A stretch of DNA of 64,000 nt from Endomychus coccineus (taxonomy: Eukaryota > Arthropoda > Insecta > Coleoptera > Endomychidae), in assembly GCA_958510875.1 (NCBI GenBank), contig OY294067.1, positions 106,002,010 to 106,066,009 of the forward strand, written 5' to 3'. Positions within the stretch are counted from its first letter, which is position 1. Every line of letters begins with the position of its first letter. The notes beneath the pieces are model-generated. The model was not told where the DNA came from, did no database searches, and worked only from the letters and a program-made list of their open reading frames with translations. The position numbers and the translations under genes are program-made. Positions 13,077 to 22,564 of this stretch are shown here, one piece after another.

Positions 13077-13095
13077 TATGATAATCTTAGCTACT
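13077..13095 (+). repeat. Target-site duplication, left copy (Penelope-like element 1)
   Basis: TATGATAATCTTAGCTACT here and TATGCTATTCTTAGCTACT at 14597-14615 differ at two of 19 positions and exactly bracket the inverted-arm Penelope-like unit. Confidence 0.7.
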
Positions 13096-14596
13096 CCAGA
13101 AAAATCTTGGCTTCCGGATGGATTCCGCCTCACAATAGCACGACTTGATGCCGACGTTTCGGCAACCATTACAGGTGGCATCTTCAGGACAGGCTTGAGG
13201 CTTCAACTGAAACTGACTCTAGTAGTTTTTGTAGCCGTATTTATTGTAGGAAAAAATTCCTTCACGCTGCACACTCCACTGCTTATTCCGGTGGTTAACT
13301 CAATTCTGACACCTGACCCTGCCGTTGTGTGATCATGTGTCACGGCTTAGATTAAATGGATGTTTTAGAATTTCTATAGCTCCAAGGATGTTTCGCTGAT
13401 AGAAATTTGGGGCTCGGTCTAGGAATTTAGTATTTTCGAAAAGGATTTGATGATCAGTGTCAAACTTGTGTTCTGCAAATGCAGATCTATGGTGTCACGA
13501 AGCCTTGTACAGCGCTCACGTTCTTTCACAAGAGTAGCTACTGTACGACCTGTTTCCCTAATGTAGACTTTACCGCAAGAACAATGAATGCTATGAACAC
13601 CTTTTCAGTTAAAAGGAGGAAGGGGCTCTTTAATAGGTTTGTAAAACTGAGACAATTTTGGAAGTGTGGAAAACCGAGTAGAAAAATTATGTTTCGATCT
13701 GTTGTATTTTCAATATATGGAAGATAGGTAGTGGATAAAGCAGGCGGGGGATTTGTGGCTCAGGTACATTTGAAATTTTAGGCGAAGTTTATTTCTTTAT
13801 GGCTTTTTGAATGTTGTAATGGGAGAAATTGTTTGATAATAAGGCAGATGAAAGATGTTTTAATTCTGATTTCAAGAATTGAGGTTGAGATAAGTTGACA
13901 GTTCTGTGGACCAAGGAGTTTATGACATATTGCTTTTGGGCAGGGTGGTGGTGGGAAAGACGATTGAGCATCTGTGTGGGTTTTTGATACACAGAATGTC
14001 CTAAAGTACCCTCAGTCTGTCAACTAACCAATATATCTAGGAACGGGAGTGAACCTTGCGATTCAACTTCCACGGTGAAAAGAATATTGGGATGTAATGA
14101 ATTTGAACGATTGAGGAAGGGAACAAGATTTCCGCGACCATGTTGTGACACAAGTTTGACACTAATCATCAAATCCTTTTCGAAAATACTAAAATCCTAT
14201 CCTGAGCCCCAAACTTCTATCAGCGAAAAATCTTTGAAGCCATAGAAATCCTAAAACATCCAAATAATCTAAACCGTTACTCAGGATATTACCTTCTCAA
14301 TATTTGGAAACCCATCCTCAAAAATTCCACTACGCACATGATCACACAACGGCAGGGTCAGGTGCCAGAATGGATTTAACCACAGGAATAAAGGCAGTAA
14401 ACTGTGTAGCGTGGAGGATTTTTCCTACAATAAATACGGTTACAGAAACCACTAGAAAGAGTTTCAGTTCAAGCCTCAAGCCTGCCCTGAAGATGCCACC
14501 TGTAATAGTAGGCGAAACGTCGGCATCAAGTCGTGCTATTGTGACGCGGAATCCATCCGAAAGCCAAGATTTTTCAATATGAGCTATCCGCGGAAG
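13096..14596 (-). mobile_element. Penelope-like element 1, with inverted terminal arms
   Basis: The outer parts are inverted copies of each other: 13096-13470 reads like the reverse complement of about 14148-14580. Both contain the terminus with ATTCCG, CACAATAGCACGACTTGATG, CCGACGTTTCG and ACCTGACCCTGCCGTTGTGTG. The central part (13470-14148) encodes, on the - strand, the C-terminal end of a Penelope polymerase. The 19-bp near-identical flanks mark a single insertion into the family 2 LINE. Only the 3' part of the coding region survives. Confidence 0.8.
13470..14148 (-). pseudogene. Penelope-type RT C-terminus plus GIY-YIG endonuclease, truncated
   Basis: Reading the - strand from 14148 downwards, the frame shows LPFLDILV, then LGHSVYQKPTQ, SHHHPAQKQYVINSLVHRT and SELKHLSSALLSNN, as at the end of Penelope RTs. 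The GIY-YIG nuclease start follows (IHCSCGKVYIRETGRTVATL, with KERERCTRLRDT behind it) near 13500-13590. The Gly of the usual GET after YI is replaced by Arg. The palm with its catalytic Asp pair is absent, so this is a 5'-truncated relic. At least one stop and frame changes are present. Confidence 0.8.
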
Positions 14597-14615
14597 TATG
14601 CTATTCTTAGCTACT
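14597..14615 (+). repeat. Target-site duplication, right copy (Penelope-like element 1)
   Basis: See the left copy at 13077-13095. The LINE frame continues directly from here (LATLFSPRDIINVFAKYF). Confidence 0.7.
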
Positions 14616-15334
14616 TTATTTAGTCCTCGTGATATTATCAATGTCTTTGCAAAGTACTTCCAATGTGTTTATCTTGACTCTTACTCAACTAAGAATAAAC
14701 CTTCGGACAGTTTTAATAACTTTATTAATAATATTCTATATCTTTCAATTGTTAGCCCCTCAGAAGTGAGTTCAAGTCACAGGAAGGGTTCAGGTCAAAT
14801 TCCTGATTTTTTCGTGAAAAATTGCATAAATATATTCGCACCGCCACTGACGTTTTTATATTCATTAGCTTTTCCTGATCTGTGGAAAACCTTTCATAAA
14901 AGGTAATATATATGAGGTTACTAATTATCCAGTTGCCATCATCAATAACTTCTGTAAAATATTTGAATATATTTTATATGAAGCATTGGATTATGTAAAA
15001 CTGCCAATACTTTGTTAATGTTATTGTTGAGGGTGGCCAGATTGGTTGTATCTACCTCGATTTTGGTAAGGCATTTGATAAAATAGTATTATATTGAATA
15101 AAATGAAGTTATGATTTACAAATTATACAATTGAATTTTGGAAGTCTTAGCTATGTGATAGATATCAATATGTAGAGTATAAGTACCGAGGTCTTAAATC
15201 ATATTCATTTCATGCCACCTCAAGGGTTTGTACTTGGACCACTTCTAATCATTTTATTTATCAATGACATTACTTCTGTATTTTTTTGTTATTTTCTTCT
15301 GTACTCGTGAGTAAAATATTATATATGTGGATAT

Positions 15335-15622
15335 CCACGGTCGTATATACAGGTCTGGTACCCCATTTTTGACATGAGTCTCTTACATGTCGCCAAACTC
15401 GTAGTCCCTCGCTCAGCCACCAGCTGACGCATGGATCGAAGTATGTTGTCAGGATGTCAGGATTAGGCGCCATATCGTTCAAACACGGTCGTATACGTGC
15501 CAGAGAATATCCCTCGACTCATGCGCCACCCTTTTGGTACTACGCAACAGATAACGCTTAGCTGACTCACTTCTCACATAGGAAACAGCCTCGAGTTTCC
15601 AGACCTGTATATACAACCGTGG
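15335..15622. mobile_element. MITE with about 24-bp terminal inverted repeats
   Basis: The left end CCACGGTCGTATATACAGG, continuing TCTGG, is matched at the right end by CCAGACC followed by TGTATATACAACCGTGG in inverted orientation, with one mismatch. The element is 288 bp long with no coding capacity. A target duplication could not be assigned. It sits in the gap of the family 2 LINE, between the RT block ending at about 15290 and the C-terminal block at 16150. Confidence 0.7.
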
Positions 15623-16150
15623 TTGTATCTCACTGCAGATTGACTTGGATACACTCAGTACACTGTAATGACTCTTATCAAGGAAGTTACGCCTATACCT
15701 TTCGCAAAGTCCGAAGAGTACATTGCAACAATTCCTCCACCATGGTATTTTTCATCGAATTTCAAGCTTTGGACAAATCCGTCTGTCTGTGTGGATGTCC
15801 GTACCGAGATTAGCCCCCACGATATCTGATGAAAAACGAAATATTCTATCGTAGTAAAACTTTTGACAAAAATCATTTGCTACTCTTCGACGAACCCTAT
15901 GGTTCTTCCGAGAAATCGTGTAATAAGCACACCCTTTTCTAAAGAGTTGAAAATTAAAAAAATCAGCTCCCAAAGTATACATTGAATCTTTTGTGTAGAT
16001 TCTACGAGATATAGGTATGACTGTAGACATATTTTGTTGTAATCCTAATGACATAATATCTAAGGTTGTGTGTATTAGTTAATTTTAGTTTCCTATTCCT
16101 ATTCCTAAAAATTGTTGCATAAAAGTTCATAAAAATGATTGTAATAAAGG
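15623..16150. other. Insertion of unknown type within the LINE
   Basis: The LINE is not recognisable here; the stretch separates RT and thumb. No motifs are recognised. Part of the RT, including the expected YADD box, is missing between 15290 and 16150. Confidence 0.4.
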
Positions 16151-16579
16151 AAAATATAGTTGTAGCGAGTTGTCAAGAGTCGCATGCACAAAGTATCTGG
16201 GAGTACATATAGATCAACATCTGAGGTGGACCGAGCACATACAAAGTATTATCAAAAAAGTGAGATACATAATTTATGTTGTATATAGGTTGAGATACAT
16301 TTTGGGGACTCCGGAGTTGCTGCAGGTGCATGCATTATTCTGTTCGATAGATTATTATGGAATATACTAGCATGGGGGGGGGGATTGGAACTTATGATAA
16401 ATATATTAAACCTATAATGAAAATCCAATTGAGAGTGCCAAGAATGATATACTTTAAAGATCCAACAATTGAACTAGAAGAACCAATTAAGCAACATATG
16501 TTACTTACAATAAAAGAAAAGTACAAATTGGAAGCATTGCTGTACAATTATATAAATTTAAATACTAATTATGAAAGTA

Positions 16580-19154
16580 TAGTCCAGTCGCTGTGTAATT
16601 TTTGACGGTTTTTTTTGGGGAGTGTTATTTAGAGTGGTTTCTTATGTTTTTTGGGTCGCTGATCACGAATCTGAGGGTCAAATGTGTATTGGATCAATGC
16701 GCTCCAAGTTATGAGCATTTTTTATGGCCATAAAAGCCATTTTTTGCGTATTTTTGGTTTAACATGAAAAGTATGACATATTTGGAAAAAATACCTGTAT
16801 GAAAATTATAGGTATTATTAAAACACGTCGAATGAGCCCAACTAGAAGTTTCTAAAATATTTTGGGCTCACTGTGGACCCATTTTAGCCCTTTTTTTGAA
16901 AAAAACTAACAAAAACTCCTTTGACTTTATTTTTCCACTTAATGGATTTTAAAGGGCTAGAAATTGTGCATTTTTGTATCTATTCTTATGTACTTTTCGA
17001 TTTTTTTAAATATCTTATGAGGTGGCGCCACAATCGGCCATTTACAAAAAATCTTAAAATGGCGATAACTAATTGAATTTTCAATTTATTGACTCGAAAC
17101 AAAAAGCATTCGAAAGATTTTAATATTTTTCACCTTGTTTTATAAGCTTGCACATTTTTTTCCAAATGCGGCAATTTGGCGCCTGGCCAAAGTTTTTTAA
17201 CCTCAAAACAACTCGAACTCGATTGGTCGAAATTCGGCTGAGATATTGAAGTAGACGTGTTGAGGTTCACCCTGAGCCCAAATTTTGGGTTTTTGGAAAG
17301 GAACTTGAATTTTCCAAAAAAAAAACAAATAAAACTATTTAATGCTAAAAATGCGTATTCCTACTTATTTTTTTGACAATTTGGCTACGATTTGAATAAA
17401 AAAATTTTATTCATTTATTTTCACATGAAACAATATTTCACCTTAAACTCGGTCATTTACGGCTTATTTGTTTAAAAAACGTACGAAAAAATCAGCTTGC
17501 GAATTGGAAAGCCTACCGCCAACTGACGATGTAGCAAAATACCATATATATCGTGTATATTGCCAAGTACAGATTTGGATGGGCAACGAGAATATTGAAC
17601 CAACCCAATGGGGTTGGAAAGTTACTGAGAATGGCCTTATGTCAATTCAAATAACCGCAGAAGCTGCTCCAGACGAATTATTGAAAATAATTTTTTGCAA
17701 TTGAAAAAGAAAAATGTACCGGAAGATGCACTTGCCAGAAAGTTAGTTTACCTTGCTCTGCATTGTGTAAATATCGTCAAGGTGGAGATTGCGCCAATTG
17801 TTGCGAGAAAGACATCATTTTATTCGATCAATACGAAACAGATGTTAACGATTTTGATGTTGATGACGAAATTTGTAATAAAGATTCTTCAGATGTTTGC
17901 GAAATAGTTTCTGATGACATTGATAATGATCATAAACCGTCTATTGAGATGCGCGGCGACAGTGACGAAGATGGCATAATAAACACTACATTTGATTGCA
18001 CAACAGATAGTGAAGATGCTTTGTCACAGCCCAAAAAAGTGCCAGTAAAAAGGCGAAGAAAATGAGGGCTTAATTATATCACGTTTGAAATTCCCATTGT
18101 TGAAAAAAATAAAAGACATTATAATTTAAAAATCTTTTTAAGTTATATTAGTATAAATTACAGTTATTGGAATAAAATGTCTTTGTGTATGTGTAAATAA
18201 TTAATTATTAATTAGTTTGAAATAGATCATAAGATATATTTTTATGAAGTTGTAAAGAAGTTTGTTTTTATGTAATAAAAAAATATCAAATGGTAAAAAA
18301 GCTTTGAAGATTTATTTACAAAAATTAAGAATGCGCGCTTGTGCAAATTTGGGCCCAGGGTGGACCTCAACACGTCTACTCCAATATCTCAGCCGAATCT
18401 TGATCAATCGAGTTTGGGTTGGTCTAAAAAGTTGGGTCATGGAAAGTACTTCTAGCTGTGAAAATTTGAGTTTTTTCCATAAAATTTAACCTCAAAGTTT
18501 ATCGATTTTTTTGAGGTTAAAAAACTTCGACCTGGCGCCAAATTGATGCATTTGTAAAAAAATGTGCAAGCTTGGTAAACAAGGTGAAAAATATCAAAAC
18601 ATTTCGAATGCTTTTTGCTTCCAGTCGATATATCGAAAATTCAATTAGTTATAGCCATTTTACGATATTTTGTAAATGGCCGATTTTAGCGCCCCCTTAT
18701 GAGATATTCAAAAAAATCAAAAAGTTAATCAAAACAGATACAAAAATCCACAATTTTTTGCCATTTACAATTCATTAAGTTGAAAAATAAAGTCAGAGAA
18801 TTTATTTTTATTTTTTTTCAAAAAAAGGACTAAAATGGGTCTACAGTGAGTCCAAAATATTTTAGAAACTTCTAGTTAGGCTCATTCGACGCGTTTTAAT
18901 AATACCTATAATTTTCATACAGGTATTTTTTCATATATGTCATACTTTTCATGTTGAACCAAAAATACGCAAAACTTTTGACTTTTTTGGCCATAAAAAA
19001 TGGACATAACTTGAAGGGCATTGATCATCCAATACACATTTGAACCTCAGATTCATGATCAGCGACCCAAAAAACATACGAAACCACTCTAAAATACCAC
19101 TCCCCAAAAAAAAAAACGTTTCTGGTAATTTTTCACGACAGAGCGACTGGACTA
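16580..19154 (+). mobile_element. Foldback (long-TIR) DNA element carrying a CXC-domain gene
   Basis: The arms 16580-17296 and about 18342-19154 are inverted copies over 0.7-0.8 kb, starting TAGTCCAGTCGCT at both tips. They include GGGTCGCTGATCACGAATCTG-type, AAAATATTTTGG and TTGGCGCCTGGCCAAAG-type blocks; the right arm has a small extra insertion near 18430. GTA flanks both sides (16577-16579 and 19155-19157) as a probable 3-bp target duplication. Excising element plus one GTA joins the LINE codons in frame. The centre holds a gene remnant with a CXC domain. Confidence 0.85.
17440..18065 (+). pseudogene. CXC-domain (tesmin/TSO1-like) transposon-associated protein, C-terminal remnant
   Basis: The first frame (about 17468-17703) has SLPPTDDVAKYHIYRVYCQV, then WMGNENIEPTQWGWK and AAPDELLKIIFCN. 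This block is familiar to me from insect transposon-associated proteins that end in a Cys-rich CXC domain. After one stop (TGA at 17701-17703) and a one-base frame change, the Cys ladder continues (KCTGRCTC, PCSALCKY, GGDCANCCEKD) to about 17815. An acidic tail and the basic end PKKVPVKRRRK (possible nuclear signal) end at TGA 18063-18065. The N-terminal bulk of the protein is absent, so the copy is not functional. The enzymatic role of the full protein is unknown to me. Confidence 0.7.
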
Positions 19155-19289
19155 GTAGGAATTTTACAAGGAATAATAATCTAAGTTTAATCAAATGCTA
19201 CAAAACTGTGGGACAACAAAGAAATGGATATATTGCGAGATTGTTGTTCAATGCATTGCCAAATAATTTAAAAAACTTGAAAGACTTAA

Positions 19290-19785
19290 GGTAGTTGTCG
19301 TGAAAAACGCGTACAGTCAGAAAATTCTGAATTTTTGTATATTTAATAAGGACATGATAATACAATTACTATTAAACTTTGAAGTCAATTGACCGTTTCT
19401 AACTCAAGATACACTTAATTAAAAATCGGTCCATTAACATGGAGAGTATAGGCACTACATAGAGTTTGTACCAGTTTATCAGTTTTTATAAGAAACTAAC
19501 TGTCAGAAATTTTTAAAAAACTAACAGTCACTTAATGTTTGTATTCTGAATTAAAAAAAAAAAAAAAAAATATTGACCGTCTCATTGTCAAGAAATATTA
19601 ATTTCAAGTTCAACAATTTATGAGAAAGTATTGGTGTATACATGCATATGAGTACTGTGTGGGTTACGTCTCCATGGGTACAGTCTTACACAAAAATTAT
19701 AGCACATTCTGCTACAAGCTCGTGTGCTCTCTGACCGCGCGCATGATACAAGACTTTCTTACAATATTGTACCACGACAACTACC
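19290..19785. mobile_element. piggyBac-type MITE with TTAA target duplication
   Basis: A 496-bp element bounded by TTAA at 19286-19289 and 19786-19789. The inverted tips are GGTAGTTGTCGTG (left) and CACGACAACTACC (right), 13 bp and perfect. No transposase is encoded. TTAA duplication and precise ends are hallmarks of piggyBac-superfamily transposition. Deleting the element with one TTAA lets the LINE frame read on (KDLTAVKRKN) to TGA 19870-19872, confirming the boundaries. Confidence 0.88.
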
Positions 19786-20071
19786 TTAACAGCTGTAAAA
19801 AGGAAAAATATAATAAATAAAAATTTTATTGAAAAATGCAATACGTTAAGCTTATCAAAAAGATTGAGTTGAATGATCGATTAATGTTTATTAGTTGAAT
19901 AAGGGAAAAAATGTGCAATTGGAAATAGGCTTTAATTTAATTTAGAATTTATAATTTAGTTTTTAAGTTATTATTGTTAAGAATCAGGCCTGTGCAATAC
20001 TGTGCATAGATAGAGAACCCATCTCAGCAGAGCAAATGTCATGTATTCGATAATTGTTGTATTAACACCTG

Positions 20072-20096
20072 AATAAATAAATAAATAAATAAATAT
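20072..20096 (+). repeat. (AAAT)n tail of the LINE
   Basis: Six or so AAAT units close the 3' end of the family 2 LINE, as many non-LTR elements end in short tandem repeats. Confidence 0.8.
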
Positions 20097-20525
20097 ATCG
20101 ACGTGGAATTGTTGAAACTTGTAATTTTGAACAATTTCCTCCCAGCGATTCAACAGAATAATAAGCTCAATTGAATCTTATAATATTTCTTCTTTTATAG
20201 GTCTCCAATTTGAAATGGTCCCTACATTTGAATACTGACTGAGAACATCTAGAGGTCAAATATTGTAATAAAAGTTGTATGTGCAATATTTACTTGGTAT
20301 GTTATTTTTCTGTACTTATGTATTCTAGAAATGGAAATTAATATATTTATATTCAGTATACGTTGTTGTTATTGATTTTACTAGAATTCAATTATATAGA
20401 ACATGTCATACATCATAAAAATACAAAAATTTGACAAGCCTTACAGAATTTCTGAAGCAGTTAAAAAAAGTTAGAGCACAATAAGGGAAACGTACACATT
20501 GAGGTATTTTCATGGTATCATTGTA
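20097..20525. other. AT-rich spacer
   Basis: No gene or recognised element. The TA at 20524-20525 is the target dinucleotide of the mariner that follows. Confidence 0.4.
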
Positions 20526-21832
20526 CGAACGAGGGTGGTTCAAATATGATCGAGACAAATACTCTGACAAGTTTATTTATTATCGAAAAAATTTACAAAA
20601 ATTTACAGTTTTTCTAGGTATTCCCCCCCACTAGCTACGCATTTTGTCCACCTTTCCGGAAGTTTTTTGATGCCGGTATCGAAGAATTCCTCGGGCAACT
20701 CGAACAGCCACGTGCGCACGATCTCCTCTACCTCGTCGTCGGTGTTGAATCTTTGACCTCCGAGGGCTTCTTTCAGTGATCCAAACATGTGGTAGTCGCA
20801 GGGTGATAAATCTGGACTGTAGGGGGGGGGGATTCCAGTACCTCCCACCCCAATTCCGATATTGTATCGAGCGTGAGACGCGCGGTATGAGGGCGCGCGT
20901 TATCCTGGAGAAGAATCGCACTTCGTGCTGGAATGCTCCTCCGTTTCGAGCGATAAGCGGGTTTCACGTGTGTTTTCAGAAGGTTATAGTAGTATGCAGC
21001 ATTGATGGTACGTTGAGTGCGCAGGAAATCGACGTACAGCACGCCCCGCCGGTCCCAGAACATAGTACACATAACCTTACCCGCGGACCTGGTTGTCTTC
21101 GCTTTGACTGGCGCCCCTTCCTCCTTCTTCCTCCACTCTTTAGACGATACCTTGCTTTCGGGAGTGTAATAGTGTACCCATGTCTCATCTGTAGTGAAGA
21201 TTCGCGTTAAAAAACCGTCCCCCTCCGCCTCGTATCGCGTCAGCAAGCGGCGACAAACTTCCCACCGCGTGAATTTTTGCTCGAAGTTCAACAGTTTAGG
21301 AACCCATCGCGCCATTACTTTGCGATATTGAAGGTGTTCGTGGATGATAGACTCTACACTACCAATACTGATGCCGAGTTCAGCCGAAATGTCTCGAACA
21401 TTCATCCTACGGTCCTCCAAAATCATTTGTTCTACGCGGCGAATGTTGTCTGGTGTGATGCTGGTTCGCGGTCGACGATCATGCGGCTCATTCTCGACGG
21501 TTTCGCGGCCATCCTTGAATGCTTTGGCCCATTTAAACACGGCAGCCCTACTCAGGCACTCACTACCGAACTGATTTCGCAAACGCAGAAAAATTTCCGT
21601 GTTTTTAACGCCTTCCCACACTAAAAAACGAATGACAATACGTTGCGCAACGGCAGTCGGCACTTGACGTTCACTCATGGTTGTAGCACGCGCGTGAAAC
21701 ATGCGCTCCCCACGAAAACTATGCCACACTGTTCGTAAGGGACCCAGCTATCACATACTCAAGCCACAACCTTCAAAACATACATGCGCGCCATCTACAG
21801 CATTTGTCTCGATCATATTTGAACCACCCTCG
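20526..21832 (-). mobile_element. mariner element, nearly complete
   Basis: Terminal inverted repeats CGAGGGTGGTTCAAATATGA, continuing TCGAGACAAAT, lie at 20530-20560 and 21802-21832, 31 bp and perfect. TA is present at 20524-20525 and 21833-21834. The left end carries an extra CGAA between TA and the TIR. About 1.3 kb, the usual mariner size, with one transposase gene on the - strand. Confidence 0.93.
20603..21678 (-). pseudogene. mariner transposase with one frameshift
   Basis: Start ATG at 21678-21676 (MSERQVPTAVAQRIV). The N-terminal paired helix-turn-helix DNA-binding region (FKWAKAFKDGRETVENEP; later DISAELGISIGSVESIIHEH) is followed by WVPKLL. The catalytic DDE/D core comes next: TTDETWVHYYTPES (first Asp), LLQDNARPHTA (second Asp) and PYSPDLSPCDYHMFG (third Asp, D34D spacing). 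The first two lie in the upper frame; the third is in a different frame (20603-20848). The switch coincides with the run of G residues at 20822-20830, so a single-base change there probably broke the gene. Total length of about 350 residues is normal for the family. It would cut and paste the element at TA. Confidence 0.92.
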
Positions 21833-21879
21833 TACCTATCTACGTTGTTTAAGACAATTATAACCGACGAACTTTTTTA

Positions 21880-22551
21880 TGTTTTATAGGTCGTTCTACA
21901 TCGAGTAATCTCGCTGTATATACGGATTTTTCTAAAACCTTCGATAGTGTTAGCTATGAGCTCCTGAACAAACTCGAATTTATTGGCATTACAGGCAGTT
22001 TATCTAACTGGTCGATGTTAGTGTGTTAAGGTTAGTGTTAGTGAATCCCGTAAATCAAGTGTCAGTTCCCGTATACAAGACACTCATATCGACCCTATTT
22101 TATTTTAGTTGTTTGTAAATGATGTTGCATCGTTGTCTGAATATTGTAAATATTCATAGTAAGCAAAGGACCTTAGGTTTTTCGTCACTATTAGATCCAT
22201 TGCTGATTGTGTTAATGTTCAAAAATATCTGTCAAATCTAGGTCTTCGGTTTGTTCAGAATCTTTAAAACTTAATATTTCCAAATGTAAGATTTTATAGA
22301 AGTCACAATGTGTTCATTTTCGATTATATTATTAGAGGCACGGCCATTGATTCAGCGGTAACAATGTGTAACCTGTGGTCACGTTTGATTCAGGCATAAC
22401 AGTTGTTGATCACATGGATAATGTTGTAGAATGCTTGGATTTATAAAAAGGCATTCTTGTCATTTAACAGAAACTAAGGCATTAACTATTCTTTTTGAAT
22501 GCTAGGTAGGTACGCAATGTATTAGAATGTAACAATGTCATATGATCTCTT
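21880..22551 (+). pseudogene. Non-LTR reverse transcriptase fragment (family 3)
   Basis: The frame at 21880-22030 reads GRSTSSNLAVYTDFSKTFDS then YELLNKLEFIGITG, the palm A motif (TDFSKxFD) of a Jockey/CR1-like RT. Downstream relics include a degenerate block with VCKWCC-like NDV residues near 22110. Stops are frequent. Upstream sequence is cut by the mariner, downstream by the Penelope-like element 2. Confidence 0.6.
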
Positions 22552-22564
22552 TCCTATAAATATC
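22552..22564 (+). repeat. Target-site duplication, left copy (Penelope-like element 2)
   Basis: TCCTATAAATATC here is repeated exactly at 24681-24693, immediately next to the two outer ends of the element. Confidence 0.8.

Larger units (their letters stand above)
13077..20096 (+). mobile_element. Non-LTR retrotransposon (family 2) dissected by nested insertions
   Basis: Fragments of one RT lie in order on the + strand. An N-terminal part is at 14598-14906 (VFAKYFQCVYLDSY, SGQIPDFFVKNCIN). An RT block with FMPPQGFVLGPLL is near 15210-15260, a C-terminal block with TKYLGVHIDQHLRW at about 16185, and tail blocks at 16380-16579, 19158-19285 and 19786-19872. The 3' end is an (AAAT)n tract at 20072-20096. 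Between the blocks lie a Penelope-like element, a MITE and further unassigned DNA, a foldback element with a CXC gene, and a TTAA MITE. Removing the last two with one target copy each restores an uninterrupted frame ending at TGA 19870-19872. The 5' limit is uncertain. Confidence 0.75.

Noticed and set aside
20776..21624. + strand frames of 115-144 codons opposite the mariner
   Set aside because: They are the antisense of the transposase gene, which has the conserved catalytic blocks.
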